Made by a program: the position numbers and the translations under genes
Origin: a virus
IMG/VR virus record: IMGVR_UViG_3300032287_002969
Coordinates: 1 to 22,795 of that record
Reading direction: 5' to 3' (one strand)
Length of the DNA stretch: 22,795 nt
The notes under the pieces: model-generated
Databases searched by the model: none
What the model saw: only the letters and a program-made list of their open reading frames with translations
Told to the model about the DNA's origin: nothing
Shown: one piece after another, positions 1-5,636 of the stretch
Position numbering within the stretch: position 1 is the first letter of the stretch
How the letters are laid out: each line of letters begins with the position of its first letter

Positions 1-29
1 CGGCCAATCAGGCCTCGTCAGTTATACTT
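1..29. repeat. 3'-flank direct repeat, copy A
   Basis: The stretch matches positions 1365-1393 at 28 of 29 bases, with one G/A difference at position 17. It contains the self-complementary stem GGCC-AATCA-GGCC (2-14). On the minus strand it lies just after the 78-aa gene, exactly as copy B lies after the 57-aa gene. It starts at the window edge, so it may be longer. A role as a 3' processing or termination element is inferred. Confidence 0.8.
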
Positions 30-265
30 TAGTCGTATTGCACGATTTCTTCGATAGAGGTTAGCGCGGCTTCTAAGTTATTAACGGCATCTTCTAAGGC
101 AGAGATTTCTTCTTGTGCTTTTTCGCCTTTGTCTGATTCTTGCCATCTTTCAGAAGCTGTGTCAAAGCGTTCCTGCATGTCATCGCGTTTGATTTCAAGT
201 TCCTCGAGAATTGCACGAAGTTGTTCAGCTTTCTTAGTGATAAATTTAATGTTACCTTGATTCAT
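29..265 (-). CDS. Small coiled-coil protein, unknown function
   Basis: This 78-aa acidic protein is almost entirely predicted helix. Heptad-like Leu/Ile/Ala spacing runs from about residue 8 to 74, with many Glu, Lys and Gln, no Cys and no hydrophobic membrane segment. I do not recognise a family. The start ATG (263-265) follows an AAAAGGAAA ribosome site, and a promoter with a perfect TATAAT lies upstream at 303-330. The gene's 17-nt leader element and 3' repeat recur around the 57-aa gene at 1396-1569, so both probably belong to one early regulon. A coiled coil of this size could be a small phage regulator or a host-interacting protein. That is inference; only the coiled-coil character and the expression signals are seen. 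Confidence 0.75.
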   Translation of the reverse strand: MNQGNIKFITKKAEQLRAILEELEIKRDDMQERFDTASERWQESDKGEKAQEEISALEDAVNNLEAALTSIEEIVQYD

Positions 266-270
266 GATTA

Positions 271-287
271 TTTCCTTTTCGACATTT
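271..287 (-). repeat. Shared 17-nt leader element, copy A
   Basis: On the minus strand this reads AAATGTCGAAAAGGAAA and is identical to 1574-1590. It includes the ribosome binding site (AAGGAAA) of the 78-aa gene. Identity extends beyond the Shine-Dalgarno core into ATGTCG, so a common origin or a shared RNA-level control is likely. Confidence 0.8.
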
Positions 288-302
288 GGTTGGTGAGATT
301 TA

Positions 303-330
303 ATTATACAGCAAAAATTTTAAGTGTAAA
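303..330 (-). promoter_or_regulatory. Sigma-70 promoter P1 with AT-rich palindrome-like spacer
   Basis: Reading the minus strand, TTTACA (330-325) is followed by a 16-nt spacer and a perfect TATAAT (308-303). The spacer and flanks form an imperfect inverted repeat, ACA-N4-AAATTTT-N-TGT in outline. The core from 303 to 323 recurs at 1620-1640 and, less well, at 1987-2006. The promoter points at the 78-aa gene and starts right after the tRNA 3' end. Confidence 0.7.
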
Positions 331-334
331 AAAC

Positions 335-409
335 TGGTTGACCCATCGGGATTCGAACCCAAAACCGTCAGCTTATGAGGCCGCTGCTCTACCGTTAAGC
401 TATAGGTCA
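335..409 (-). tRNA. tRNA with CAU anticodon (elongator Met, or Ile2)
   Basis: On the minus strand a cloverleaf can be drawn by hand. The 7-bp acceptor stem is TGACCTA/TGGGTCA, the D arm is GCTT-loop-GAGC and the anticodon loop is CTCATAA with U33 and anticodon CAU. The T arm has the loop TTCGAAT, the discriminator is A and the CCA is encoded (337-335). The anticodon stem pairs 4 of 5, with a G-A mismatch at its outer end. The paired 1-72 end and absence of GGG/CCC in the anticodon stem argue against initiator tRNA. CAU could still be modified to lysidine and read AUA (tRNA-Ile2), which sequence cannot decide. A T-run follows CCA immediately. Phage tRNAs usually supplement host codon supply. 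Confidence 0.92.
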
Positions 410-417
410 AAAGACTT

Positions 418-436
418 AGGGGCTTGCTAGGCCCCT
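418..436 (-). terminator. Hairpin terminator or processing site after DUF932 gene
   Basis: Reading the minus strand, the stem AGGGGC/GCCCCT closes a 7-nt loop. It is followed within a few bases by TCTTTT, a weak U-tract. It sits between the DUF932 gene stop (445) and the tRNA 5' end (409), so it may terminate the mRNA or serve as a spacer hairpin before tRNA processing. Confidence 0.5.
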
Positions 437-444
437 TACCTGAT

Positions 445-1308
445 TTAAGCAAAAATTTCGGCGGTCTCTAACACACGTTCCAAGCGGCCTTGATTGAATA
501 ACAGGCCTGTTGCTGCCGTGTCATCCTTGTACTGCTTATGCGTGACGTAGTCGGTCAAGGTGTTGTACAGCGCGTAAGCATTGCTGCCGAGTTCGTCTGC
601 GTAAGAATCCCACTTGGCAATCACGCCGAGGATCATCTTCGTTGACATCGCTTTCTGGTCGTTATGATCGACGTTGAAAAATTGGCCAATCACTTCCATT
701 GCCACGTCATCGGTGATACGGCGTGACATCATAGCGGTCCAGTATTCGCCTGCTGTGCGGAAGTTCTGCAACATCGCGATGACTTTGGCAGCACCGGCTT
801 CGACGTTAAGCGAAGGATTATGTGTCGATGAATACGCGCCTACCGTTTTACCAATGATCTGACCATTCAGGCATTTCATACGGAAGCCACCAACTTTGGT
901 GACGTAACGGGTAGAACCGTCAAAAGAATTTAAGGCAACGATCTGGAGTTGGGTCTTTGACGTGTCGCCAAAGGTGCTAACGGTTTCGTTAGGGAAGCGG
1001 AAGTCGACCATGGTTTTTGCGCCGTTATTGGCAAACTTTACATTAACTTCTGCGTCAGTCGCATCGATACCTGAATCGACCACGTTACGCAGAAAGCTGT
1101 TAAAGATTTCTTCGTTAGACACAGTGCGGTAAGAAGTAGAGACGACCGACATTGGCAAACCTGTCGCTTCGTTAATCAGTGATTTCTTGCCGGGGATAAT
1201 GATACCTGAAGCAGTTTGGATAGCCTCTTCACGCACATTGAACAATGCGTTTTTGTCTTGAAGTTGAGCCATTAAGTTGTTGTAAATTGCGTTTGATGAG
1301 TTAGACAT
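445..1308 (-). CDS. DUF932 phage/plasmid-like protein
   Basis: This 287-aa protein matches the DUF932 family (phage/plasmid-like protein, TIGR03299 type) in general pattern. An N-terminal region contains V-x-S-x-x-Y-x-x-V-x-N-E-E (about 56-68). A central part has the stretch L-N-S-F-D-G-S followed by G-G-F-R-M-K-C-L-N-G (about 126-150), and a helical C-terminal half contains the A-D-E-L-G-S-N-A-Y-A segment (about 237-246). The biochemical role is unknown; family members occur in phages, plasmids and ICEs, often near replication or early genes. The start ATG (1306-1308) has AAAGGAAA upstream. No exact copy of the shared leader is present, though the Shine-Dalgarno segment is similar. Length is within the family's usual range. 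Family assignment is from recalled motif pattern, not a search. Confidence 0.8.
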   Translation of the reverse strand: MSNSSNAIYNNLMAQLQDKNALFNVREEAIQTASGIIIPGKKSLINEATGLPMSVVSTSYRTVSNEEIFNSFLRNVVDSGIDATDAEVNVKFANNGAKTMVDFRFPNETVSTFGDTSKTQLQIVALNSFDGSTRYVTKVGGFRMKCLNGQIIGKTVGAYSSTHNPSLNVEAGAAKVIAMLQNFRTAGEYWTAMMSRRITDDVAMEVIGQFFNVDHNDQKAMSTKMILGVIAKWDSYADELGSNAYALYNTLTDYVTHKQYKDDTAATGLLFNQGRLERVLETAEIFA

Positions 1309-1348
1309 TTTATTTCCTTTACGAGATTTTTAAGTTAGGTTGTATAAG

Positions 1349-1378
1349 ACCGCCGTAGCGGTTTCGGCCAATCAGGCC
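1349..1378. other. Double stem-loop between DUF932 and 57-aa genes
   Basis: There are two adjacent hairpins. ACCGC-CGTA-GCGGT (1349-1362) is a perfect 5-bp stem with a 4-nt loop, and GGCC-AATCA-GGCC (1366-1378) lies within repeat copy B. On the minus strand they follow the 57-aa gene and precede the DUF932 gene. There is no T-run, so an intercistronic processing or Rho-type boundary is more likely than intrinsic termination. Confidence 0.5.
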
Positions 1379-1393
1379 TCATCAGTTATACTT
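1365..1393. repeat. 3'-flank direct repeat, copy B
   Basis: This is the partner of positions 1-29, with 28 of 29 bases identical. It begins three bases beyond the stop codon of the 57-aa gene on the minus strand. The coding sequences abutting the two copies are not similar, so the repeat is a property of the flank, not of the protein. Confidence 0.8.
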
Positions 1394-1395
1394 GA

Positions 1396-1569
1396 TTAGC
1401 ACCGTGCCATAGAGATAAACATATCGGCACATTCAGAGACAGACATATCGTCATAGCTAGCGAGTTCTGCGTCTGATGCTTGGATGACTAAAGTAAAAGC
1501 GTTGTAAGGAACTTTCATACCGACTTTTTTCATTTCGGTCAATTCTTTCATTAAGTGGCTGCGGTTCAT
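1396..1569 (-). CDS. 57-aa protein, unknown function
   Basis: The minus-strand frame opens with ATG at 1569-1567 and closes with TAA at 1398-1396. It gives a 57-aa protein beginning MNRSHLMKELTEMKK and ending in F-I-S-M-A-R-C. It is rich in Met (eight) with an acidic middle (S-D-A-E-L, Y-D-D-M) and two Cys near the end. No domain is recognised. The start is supported by AAAAGGAAA seven bases upstream, inside the 17-nt leader shared with the 78-aa gene. The shared promoter core and 3' repeat make it very likely to be a real expressed gene despite its size. Confidence 0.72.
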   Translation of the reverse strand: MNRSHLMKELTEMKKVGMKVPYNAFTLVIQASDAELASYDDMSVSECADMFISMARC

Positions 1570-1573
1570 GGTG

Positions 1574-1590
1574 TTTCCTTTTCGACATTT
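1574..1590 (-). repeat. Shared 17-nt leader element, copy B
   Basis: Identical on the minus strand to 271-287. It carries the ribosome binding site of the 57-aa gene. Confidence 0.8.
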
Positions 1591-1619
1591 TGTTTAGGTG
1601 TGCAACTCGCACAAGAAGA

Positions 1620-1647
1620 ATAATACAGTAAAAATTTTAGTTGTGCG
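1620..1647 (-). promoter_or_regulatory. Promoter P2 sharing the P1 core
   Basis: Reading the minus strand, the -10 is TATTAT (1625-1620). A 16-nt spacer precedes it and the -35 is poor (CGCACA, 1647-1642). The core at 1640-1620 differs from P1 at only a few positions and keeps AAAATTTTT and CTGTAT. The weak -35 suggests either lower activity or dependence on an activator binding the AT-rich core. Confidence 0.55.
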
Positions 1648-1679
1648 TGCTTTTGTTAACTTTTTTAAAATATTTTCAA

Positions 1680-1973
1680 TTATTTTTTAAGCGACCGTGT
1701 TTTCGGCTTAGTCTCTACCGATAAATGGCGCAGGCTTTCATAGTCGGAACGCAGCTCCTCTAGGCGGAAAGGGATCTTTGGATCAGCGTCGATAGCCAAT
1801 GCCGCGTAGCGGCCAATCTTCCCCCTGATCATCATCAGATTGACCGCAGGAGTAGTCATATTTAGCGCAGCGGCCGTAGCATGGTGAGAACCAAAATGGC
1901 TAATTAGTTTCTTCAAAGCTTTAAGTTCTAACTTCTTGATGGCGGTGACGTGGCGGTCAAAGGGTGAGGTCAT
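1680..1973 (-). CDS. Cro/YdaS-like helix-turn-helix regulator
   Basis: This 97-aa basic protein is probably a DNA-binding transcriptional regulator. Residues about 20-50 fit the Cro/YdaS helix-turn-helix pattern: F-G-S-H-H-A-T-A-A-A-L-N, a turn, T-T-P-A-V-N as recognition helix, then I-G-R-Y-A-A-L-A-I-D. The usual family tail L-E-E-L-R-x-D-Y follows at about 71-78. The C-terminus is Lys/Arg-rich. Start ATG (1971-1973) has AAGGACA upstream. It sits at the left side of a divergent control region facing the primase gene, the classic place for a Cro-type repressor. The imperfect palindromes overlapping P1, P2 and P3 are candidate operators. Specificity and whether it acts as Cro or as a lysogeny repressor cannot be told. 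No integrase is seen. Confidence 0.72.
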   Translation of the reverse strand: MTSPFDRHVTAIKKLELKALKKLISHFGSHHATAAALNMTTPAVNLMMIRGKIGRYAALAIDADPKIPFRLEELRSDYESLRHLSVETKPKTRSLKK

Positions 1974-2090
1974 ATGGTGTCCTTGAGATATACAATAAAA
2001 ATTTAATTATATACAGGGTTTGTATGTTTCGTTCCTTGCACGGTGTATGATATTCACTCTTTTCGTCTAAAAATTTTGGAGCATTACTCT
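1974..2090. promoter_or_regulatory. Divergent control region between regulator and primase
   Basis: This 117-bp AT-rich region separates genes on opposite strands. On the minus strand, the core at 2006-1987 (TTAAATTTTTATTGTATATC) resembles P1 and P2 and would start RNA very close to the regulator's ribosome site. ATATACA occurs twice as a direct repeat (1989-1995 and 2010-2016), a candidate operator pair. On the plus strand, TATGAT (2046-2051) is a possible -10 without a convincing -35. An AAAAATTTT stretch lies just before the primase ribosome site. Confidence 0.55.
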
Positions 2091-4553
2091 ATGAATGAAC
2101 TTCATTCGGAGCAAAAAGAAGGCCCCAGTGGGAAGACTGGAGCCGAAGATACTACAAACCAAGGAGATACCACAAGTACTAAGGTTATCATTCTACCGCA
2201 AAGTACGGCTAAGATCATGCAGACGATCTTTGGCGATGATGTAGATAACGCCGTGATCGGGTCATACGCTAAGAGTCCTGTGCAGTATTGGCCTGTTAAG
2301 CGGTTTGCTGATATGGGCGCATCTGATCTACCTAAGGCCAATGATAACTACACATGCGTGGGGACTTATTCGGCGAATGGTCAAGGAAAGGCCAATAGAC
2401 TTAGTTCGAATTGCCTTGGCGTCTATTTGGTCGTACTCGATGACATTGGTAGTAAATATGAACCTCCCACAGGTTGGGGTGAACCGTCCTATAGGATGCA
2501 GACTTCTATAAACGAAGACGGTGTGGTCAATGAGCAGTGGGGTTATTTATTAGATACACCCATCAAGGACGTGGTCTTTGCCAAAGAGTTTTTGCGCGCC
2601 ATGGTCAAACATAGCGGGAGCAGTGATAATGTTGGCGACCTGACTCGGTTTATTCGTCTCCCTGGGAGCAATAACAAACCAAAGTACGCAGGCCAGAATC
2701 AGATGGTCAGGTTGACCCAGTGGTCGCCCATGAGCAGGTATAGCGTGGAGACTATGCTCGGATGGATTAGTAAGACTCGCGAAGAGATTGTCGCTTTAGG
2801 TAGAGGACACTCGGATATTGTGGTCAGCGATGCGTCGGATCATCCGATCGTGAAAGCATTCTGGGACGCGGATCTACTGTTGACAGATGAGCAAAATGAT
2901 GAGGGCTGGCTCGATGTGACATGCCCATGGGAGGAGAGGCACACGACGAACACCGGCACTCATACGGGGCTATTGGTAAGGACTGACGGCTCATGGCATG
3001 TGCACTGTTTCCATTCGAGTTGCAAACCGGAGGGCGAAGATAAATTTAAAAACGAAGAGGTTTTGAGCAGACTTAGCTCCCTGGGAGCGAATATCGGTGA
3101 GCAGACCGAGGTAGACTGCGCAAACTGGGCGGCGGTTCGCGACTTTGACGGTGCAGTCATCGATGCAGGTGGTCCAGCAGAGGCGGGTATCATCCCTGAT
3201 CAGCGGTACATTTTCCTCACAGGCGAGAACATGTATTGGGATAAGGTCAAGAAGATGGCCATCAAAAAAGAAGCACTCGATACACTTTGGGGCCACATCT
3301 ACACGGGGACGCGAACTAGACCTAAACTAAGCAGAGTCTTGGAACGCAGCGCTAACAGGGTGAATGTGGACGGCATCGGCTTTCATACTATTAACTCAGA
3401 TGTGTTTGGCTTCGAGGGCCTAATGTACGCCAACATGTACCGACCGCCCTCATTGGTGCCAAAAGCGGGAAGTGTCGATCTCTGGTTGCAGCTCATGACA
3501 CACATCTATGGGCAGTACGCGGACTTGGTCATTGATCACATGGCTTACACGGTCCAGAAGCCAGAGAATAAGATCACTTGGCAGGTGCTGGTATTTGGTA
3601 AGCCGAGGACTGGGAAGACCTTATCGGTCGAGCCCATTAGACATATCTTCGGCTCGGCGTGTAAGACAGTGAACGTAGTCATCGATGAGAAATACGATGA
3701 CGCCTATGTAGGGAGCAAGGTCGTGATCTTCGAAGAGATCTGGGGTGATAGGCGAAACTATAACCATCTAAAATCTAAACTCGCCAACTCTAATATCGAG
3801 ACCCTTAACCCGAAGAGCAAGTCCAAGATCGCCCAGATGAATCGCTATGCCATGTATATGTTCTCTAACCACGAGGACGCGCTCTCCATTGACCGTGACG
3901 GCGATAAGTTATTGGTGATCGAGGGGCCTGATGTGGCGATGGCAGCATCGTTCTATACCCAGTATGCCACAGAGATTGAAACAGGGGACTTAGCCAATAG
4001 AGTCTATGCGTTTTTATTAGCGCGCGATGTGAGCGCTTTTAGTCATGGCAGGCTCCCAGTGAGGACGGCAGCAGCGATGGCAATGGTCGATGCTGCGGCG
4101 CCTGAAGCCGAGGCAGCAATCCAAGATGCGATCGAAAGCAGCGAGGAGCCCTTTGAAGGTCATGAGTTTGAAGGCATCATGCTTAAACCAGATTGCAAGT
4201 CATTTACGACGATCGCAATCACGCGTGATCAAGTCCGTGAGTTTCTAGGTAAGAAAAGGCTCTGGTCTAATGCAACATCGGTGAAAAGTATTTTGGCAGA
4301 ACAGGGATTTGAATTGGTGCGAGGCGTGAAAAAGGACTACGGCAGTACGCCGTCGCTCTATGTTCAGGACCGTTACATGGTCAGTGCGCTGCGACCGACA
4401 GACCTGTTTGAATGGATGTTGAAGTTCTACGTGCTGACCGATCGGAAGCTTACAAAGTCAATGAAGGACTATCTTAAGGATAGCAAAGTGAATTGGTCTA
4501 AAGAATCGTTGATGGCGGAGATCATCGATGAAGAGGCGTTGCTACTTTCGTAG
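2091..4553 (+). CDS. Phage primase-helicase (AEP/RepB-like primase, SF3-like helicase)
   Basis: This 820-aa replication protein has three recognisable parts. Residues about 40-225 look like an archaeo-eukaryotic primase-type domain of the RepB/phage group, with an acidic pair in V-V-L-D-D-I-G (D117, D118) and the typical G-D-L-T-R-F-I-R-L-P-G-S-N-N-K (from 182). Residues 278-311 hold C-P-W-E-E-R-H and C-F-H-S-S-C, a probable metal-binding segment. Residues about 470-650 form a DUF5906/SF3-type ATPase with Walker A GKPRTGKT (503-510), acidic pair E548-E549 after a hydrophobic strand, and a sensor-like M-F-S-N-H (N593). It should prime and unwind phage DNA. I chose ATG 2091 because GGAG (2078-2081) lies nine bases upstream; an in-frame GTG at 2043 would add 16 residues but has no ribosome site. 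Confidence 0.85.
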   Translation: MNELHSEQKEGPSGKTGAEDTTNQGDTTSTKVIILPQSTAKIMQTIFGDDVDNAVIGSYAKSPVQYWPVKRFADMGASDLPKANDNYTCVGTYSANGQGKANRLSSNCLGVYLVVLDDIGSKYEPPTGWGEPSYRMQTSINEDGVVNEQWGYLLDTPIKDVVFAKEFLRAMVKHSGSSDNVGDLTRFIRLPGSNNKPKYAGQNQMVRLTQWSPMSRYSVETMLGWISKTREEIVALGRGHSDIVVSDASDHPIVKAFWDADLLLTDEQNDEGWLDVTCPWEERHTTNTGTHTGLLVRTDGSWHVHCFHSSCKPEGEDKFKNEEVLSRLSSLGANIGEQTEVDCANWAAVRDFDGAVIDAGGPAEAGIIPDQRYIFLTGENMYWDKVKKMAIKKEALDTLWGHIYTGTRTRPKLSRVLERSANRVNVDGIGFHTINSDVFGFEGLMYANMYRPPSLVPKAGSVDLWLQLMTHIYGQYADLVIDHMAYTVQKPENKITWQVLVFGKPRTGKTLSVEPIRHIFGSACKTVNVVIDEKYDDAYVGSKVVIFEEIWGDRRNYNHLKSKLANSNIETLNPKSKSKIAQMNRYAMYMFSNHEDALSIDRDGDKLLVIEGPDVAMAASFYTQYATEIETGDLANRVYAFLLARDVSAFSHGRLPVRTAAAMAMVDAAAPEAEAAIQDAIESSEEPFEGHEFEGIMLKPDCKSFTTIAITRDQVREFLGKKRLWSNATSVKSILAEQGFELVRGVKKDYGSTPSLYVQDRYMVSALRPTDLFEWMLKFYVLTDRKLTKSMKDYLKDSKVNWSKESLMAEIIDEEALLLS

Positions 4554-4560
4554 TGGTAGT

Positions 4561-4586
4561 TGGTAACAAATAGCATTTAGTTACTT
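4561..4586. repeat. GTAAC element 1 (inverted half-sites)
   Basis: TGGTAACAAAT (4561-4571) is followed by AGTTACTT (4579-4586), giving GTAAC and GTTAC in inverted orientation. The 11-mer TGGTAACAAAT recurs exactly at 4820-4830. Confidence 0.6.
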
Positions 4587-4638
4587 ATTTTTCTTACTAG
4601 GAGCTATTTTATCTATACATATCATATATTTACTATTA

Positions 4639-4660
4639 GGTAATAGGTAACAAGTAACTT
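4639..4660 (+). repeat. GTAAC element 2
   Basis: GGTAATAGGTAAC plus AAGTAACTT. The segment 4642-4659 is the inverted partner of 4746-4763 (17 of 18 bases). The whole unit also resembles 4813-4835 in direct orientation with one inserted base. Confidence 0.65.
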
Positions 4661-4745
4661 ATATATTAGATAGAGAGATATATAGTAAAAGCTGTGGGCT
4701 GAATAGCTGAGGGGCGAAAAGTAGAGATGCTTTGCGATGTGGGAG

Positions 4746-4763
4746 AGTTACTCGTTACCTATT
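4746..4763 (-). repeat. GTAAC element 3 (inverted copy)
   Basis: The reverse complement is AATAGGTAACGAGTAACT, matching 4642-4659 at 17 of 18 bases. Two GTAAC half-sites eight bases apart sit on the same strand, as in elements 2 and 5. Confidence 0.65.
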
Positions 4764-4772
4764 TTTCAATGT

Positions 4773-4802
4773 TTGGTGTCACGCAAGTCATTGATTTATA
4801 AT
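4773..4802 (+). promoter_or_regulatory. Candidate promoter for the nuclease-terminase operon
   Basis: TTGGTG (4773-4778), 18-nt spacer, perfect TATAAT (4797-4802). The -35 matches only TTG. The start point would fall near 4809, just before GTAAC element 4, so a repressor bound there could block it. Confidence 0.45.
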
Positions 4803-4804
4803 AT

Positions 4805-4849
4805 AAAAAGCAGGTAATATGGTAACAAATGACTTTTTTGCTGCTTTTT
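4805..4849 (+). terminator. 9-bp inverted repeat AAAAAGCAG/CTGCTTTTT around GTAAC element 4
   Basis: AAAAAGCAG (4805-4813) and CTGCTTTTT (4841-4849) are perfect complements around a 27-nt loop. The loop contains GGTAATATGGTAACAAATGACTT (4813-4835 in all), a relative of element 2. It ends in a T-run as terminators do, but the loop is long and the ribosome site of the next gene follows at 4856. It could be a weak terminator, a leader hairpin or a protein-binding site. Confidence 0.4.
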
Positions 4850-4865
4850 ACAAAAAGGGACTATT

Positions 4866-5258
4866 TTGGCTAAAGCGACGCGTTTAGAGAGTACCGAGCA
4901 GATTATTTTGGTAAACAGGATAAGACAGTTTTATCCCGATGTGCTGCTGTTCGCAATCCCGAATGGTGGTCAGCGCTCGATCACAGAGGCCGTGCGCCTT
5001 AAAGCCGAGGGTGTCCTAGCGGGTGTGCCTGATCTATTTATAGCTCGAGCATCAGGCGCTATGCATGGTCTGTTTATAGAGATGAAGCGCGCAAAAGGAG
5101 GCGTAAACGGCAAGAGTGGTGGTGGCAAGGTCAGCGAGAAGCAGCAGGCTGTTATGTTGACCCTAAGTCAGGAGGGCTACGCTGTCATGGTAGCTCACGG
5201 GTGCGATGAGGCGTGGCCTTTCGTGAAACAGTATCTAAATGAGAGCAAAACAGCATAA
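4866..5258 (+). CDS. VRR-NUC domain nuclease
   Basis: This 130-aa protein has the whole VRR-NUC signature (PF08774), a PD-(D/E)XK nuclease fold. Early Glu in S-T-E-Q (E11) is followed by N-G-G-Q at 33-36, G-V-P-D-L with D56, then I-E-M-K with E72 and K74, and E-K-Q-Q at 91-94. It probably cuts branched or recombining phage DNA, a Holliday-junction-resolvase-like job, though stand-alone members are poorly characterised. It starts with TTG (4866), chosen because AGGGA lies five bases upstream and no ATG is available in frame nearby. It stands between the replication gene and terminase, fitting a role in clearing branches before packaging. Glycine-rich insertion at 78-88 probably forms a flexible loop. 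Confidence 0.88.
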   Translation: MAKATRLESTEQIILVNRIRQFYPDVLLFAIPNGGQRSITEAVRLKAEGVLAGVPDLFIARASGAMHGLFIEMKRAKGGVNGKSGGGKVSEKQQAVMLTLSQEGYAVMVAHGCDEAWPFVKQYLNESKTA

Positions 5259-5297
5259 AATGTCAATATTCTAGTTTTCAGGACAAGTTGAAAAACT

Positions 5298-5636
5298 ATG
5301 GCTAATACCGGCTGGGTTAAAGGCATGCCCAAAGTGGCAGGCTCAGGTATGAAGAAAGGTCAGGTCACAAAGCGCGTCGCCGACACGCAGGAGACCTTCC
5401 AAAAGATTGTGGACACCTACGGTGATCCACTGCTCGCACTCGCCGAGATGGCGTTTAATCCTGCGAACGATATAACGATTAGACATAACAGTCTAAAAGA
5501 AGTGTCCAAGTATGGGTACGCACAACGCAAGGCGCTCGAGGTTAGTGGTCCGGACGGTAGTCCCCTCGCTATAGACATGAGAATGCAACTGATCGATCAG
5601 ATCACAGAAGCATTCGAGAAGCTGGCGACAAAATGA
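5298..5636 (+). CDS. Terminase small subunit (probable)
   Basis: This 112-aa protein lies immediately upstream of, and overlaps by ATGA with, the large terminase. It has a basic flexible N-terminus (1-30), a helical middle (T-F-Q-K-I-V-D-T-Y-G-D-P-L, about 33-45) and the segment Y-G-Y-A-Q-R-K-A-L-E-V-S-G-P-D-G-S (72-88). That segment resembles the Y-x-x-x-K-x-x-x-E-x-S-G-x-D-G-x element seen in many TerS proteins. A helical C-terminus follows. It would recognise the pac site and regulate the large subunit. No clear ribosome site is near the ATG: AGGA lies about 15 bases away. TerS proteins diverge strongly, so the call rests mainly on position and this short motif. Confidence 0.75.
   Translation: MANTGWVKGMPKVAGSGMKKGQVTKRVADTQETFQKIVDTYGDPLLALAEMAFNPANDITIRHNSLKEVSKYGYAQRKALEVSGPDGSPLAIDMRMQLIDQITEAFEKLATK

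Larger units (their letters stand above)
4554..4865. other. 312-bp gene-free region with GTAAC repeats, possible origin or operator cluster
   Basis: There is no plausible gene on either strand. The left and right parts are AT-rich, with a more G-rich middle (about 4690-4745). It holds at least four GGTAAC-type elements, a pair of 18-nt inverted copies, a perfect -10 box and a long inverted repeat, each listed separately. The position directly after the primase-helicase makes a replication origin or a control region for the packaging operon plausible; neither is shown. Confidence 0.6.

Noticed and set aside
1680-1973. Evidence for lysogeny (CI-like repressor with integrase and att site)
   Set aside because: Only a Cro/YdaS-like regulator is present; no integrase, excisionase or recognisable attachment duplication around the tRNA is seen in the window.
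2043-2090. Upstream GTG start giving the primase 16 extra residues
   Set aside because: No ribosome site precedes it and it overlaps a possible -10 box; ATG 2091 has GGAG at proper spacing.
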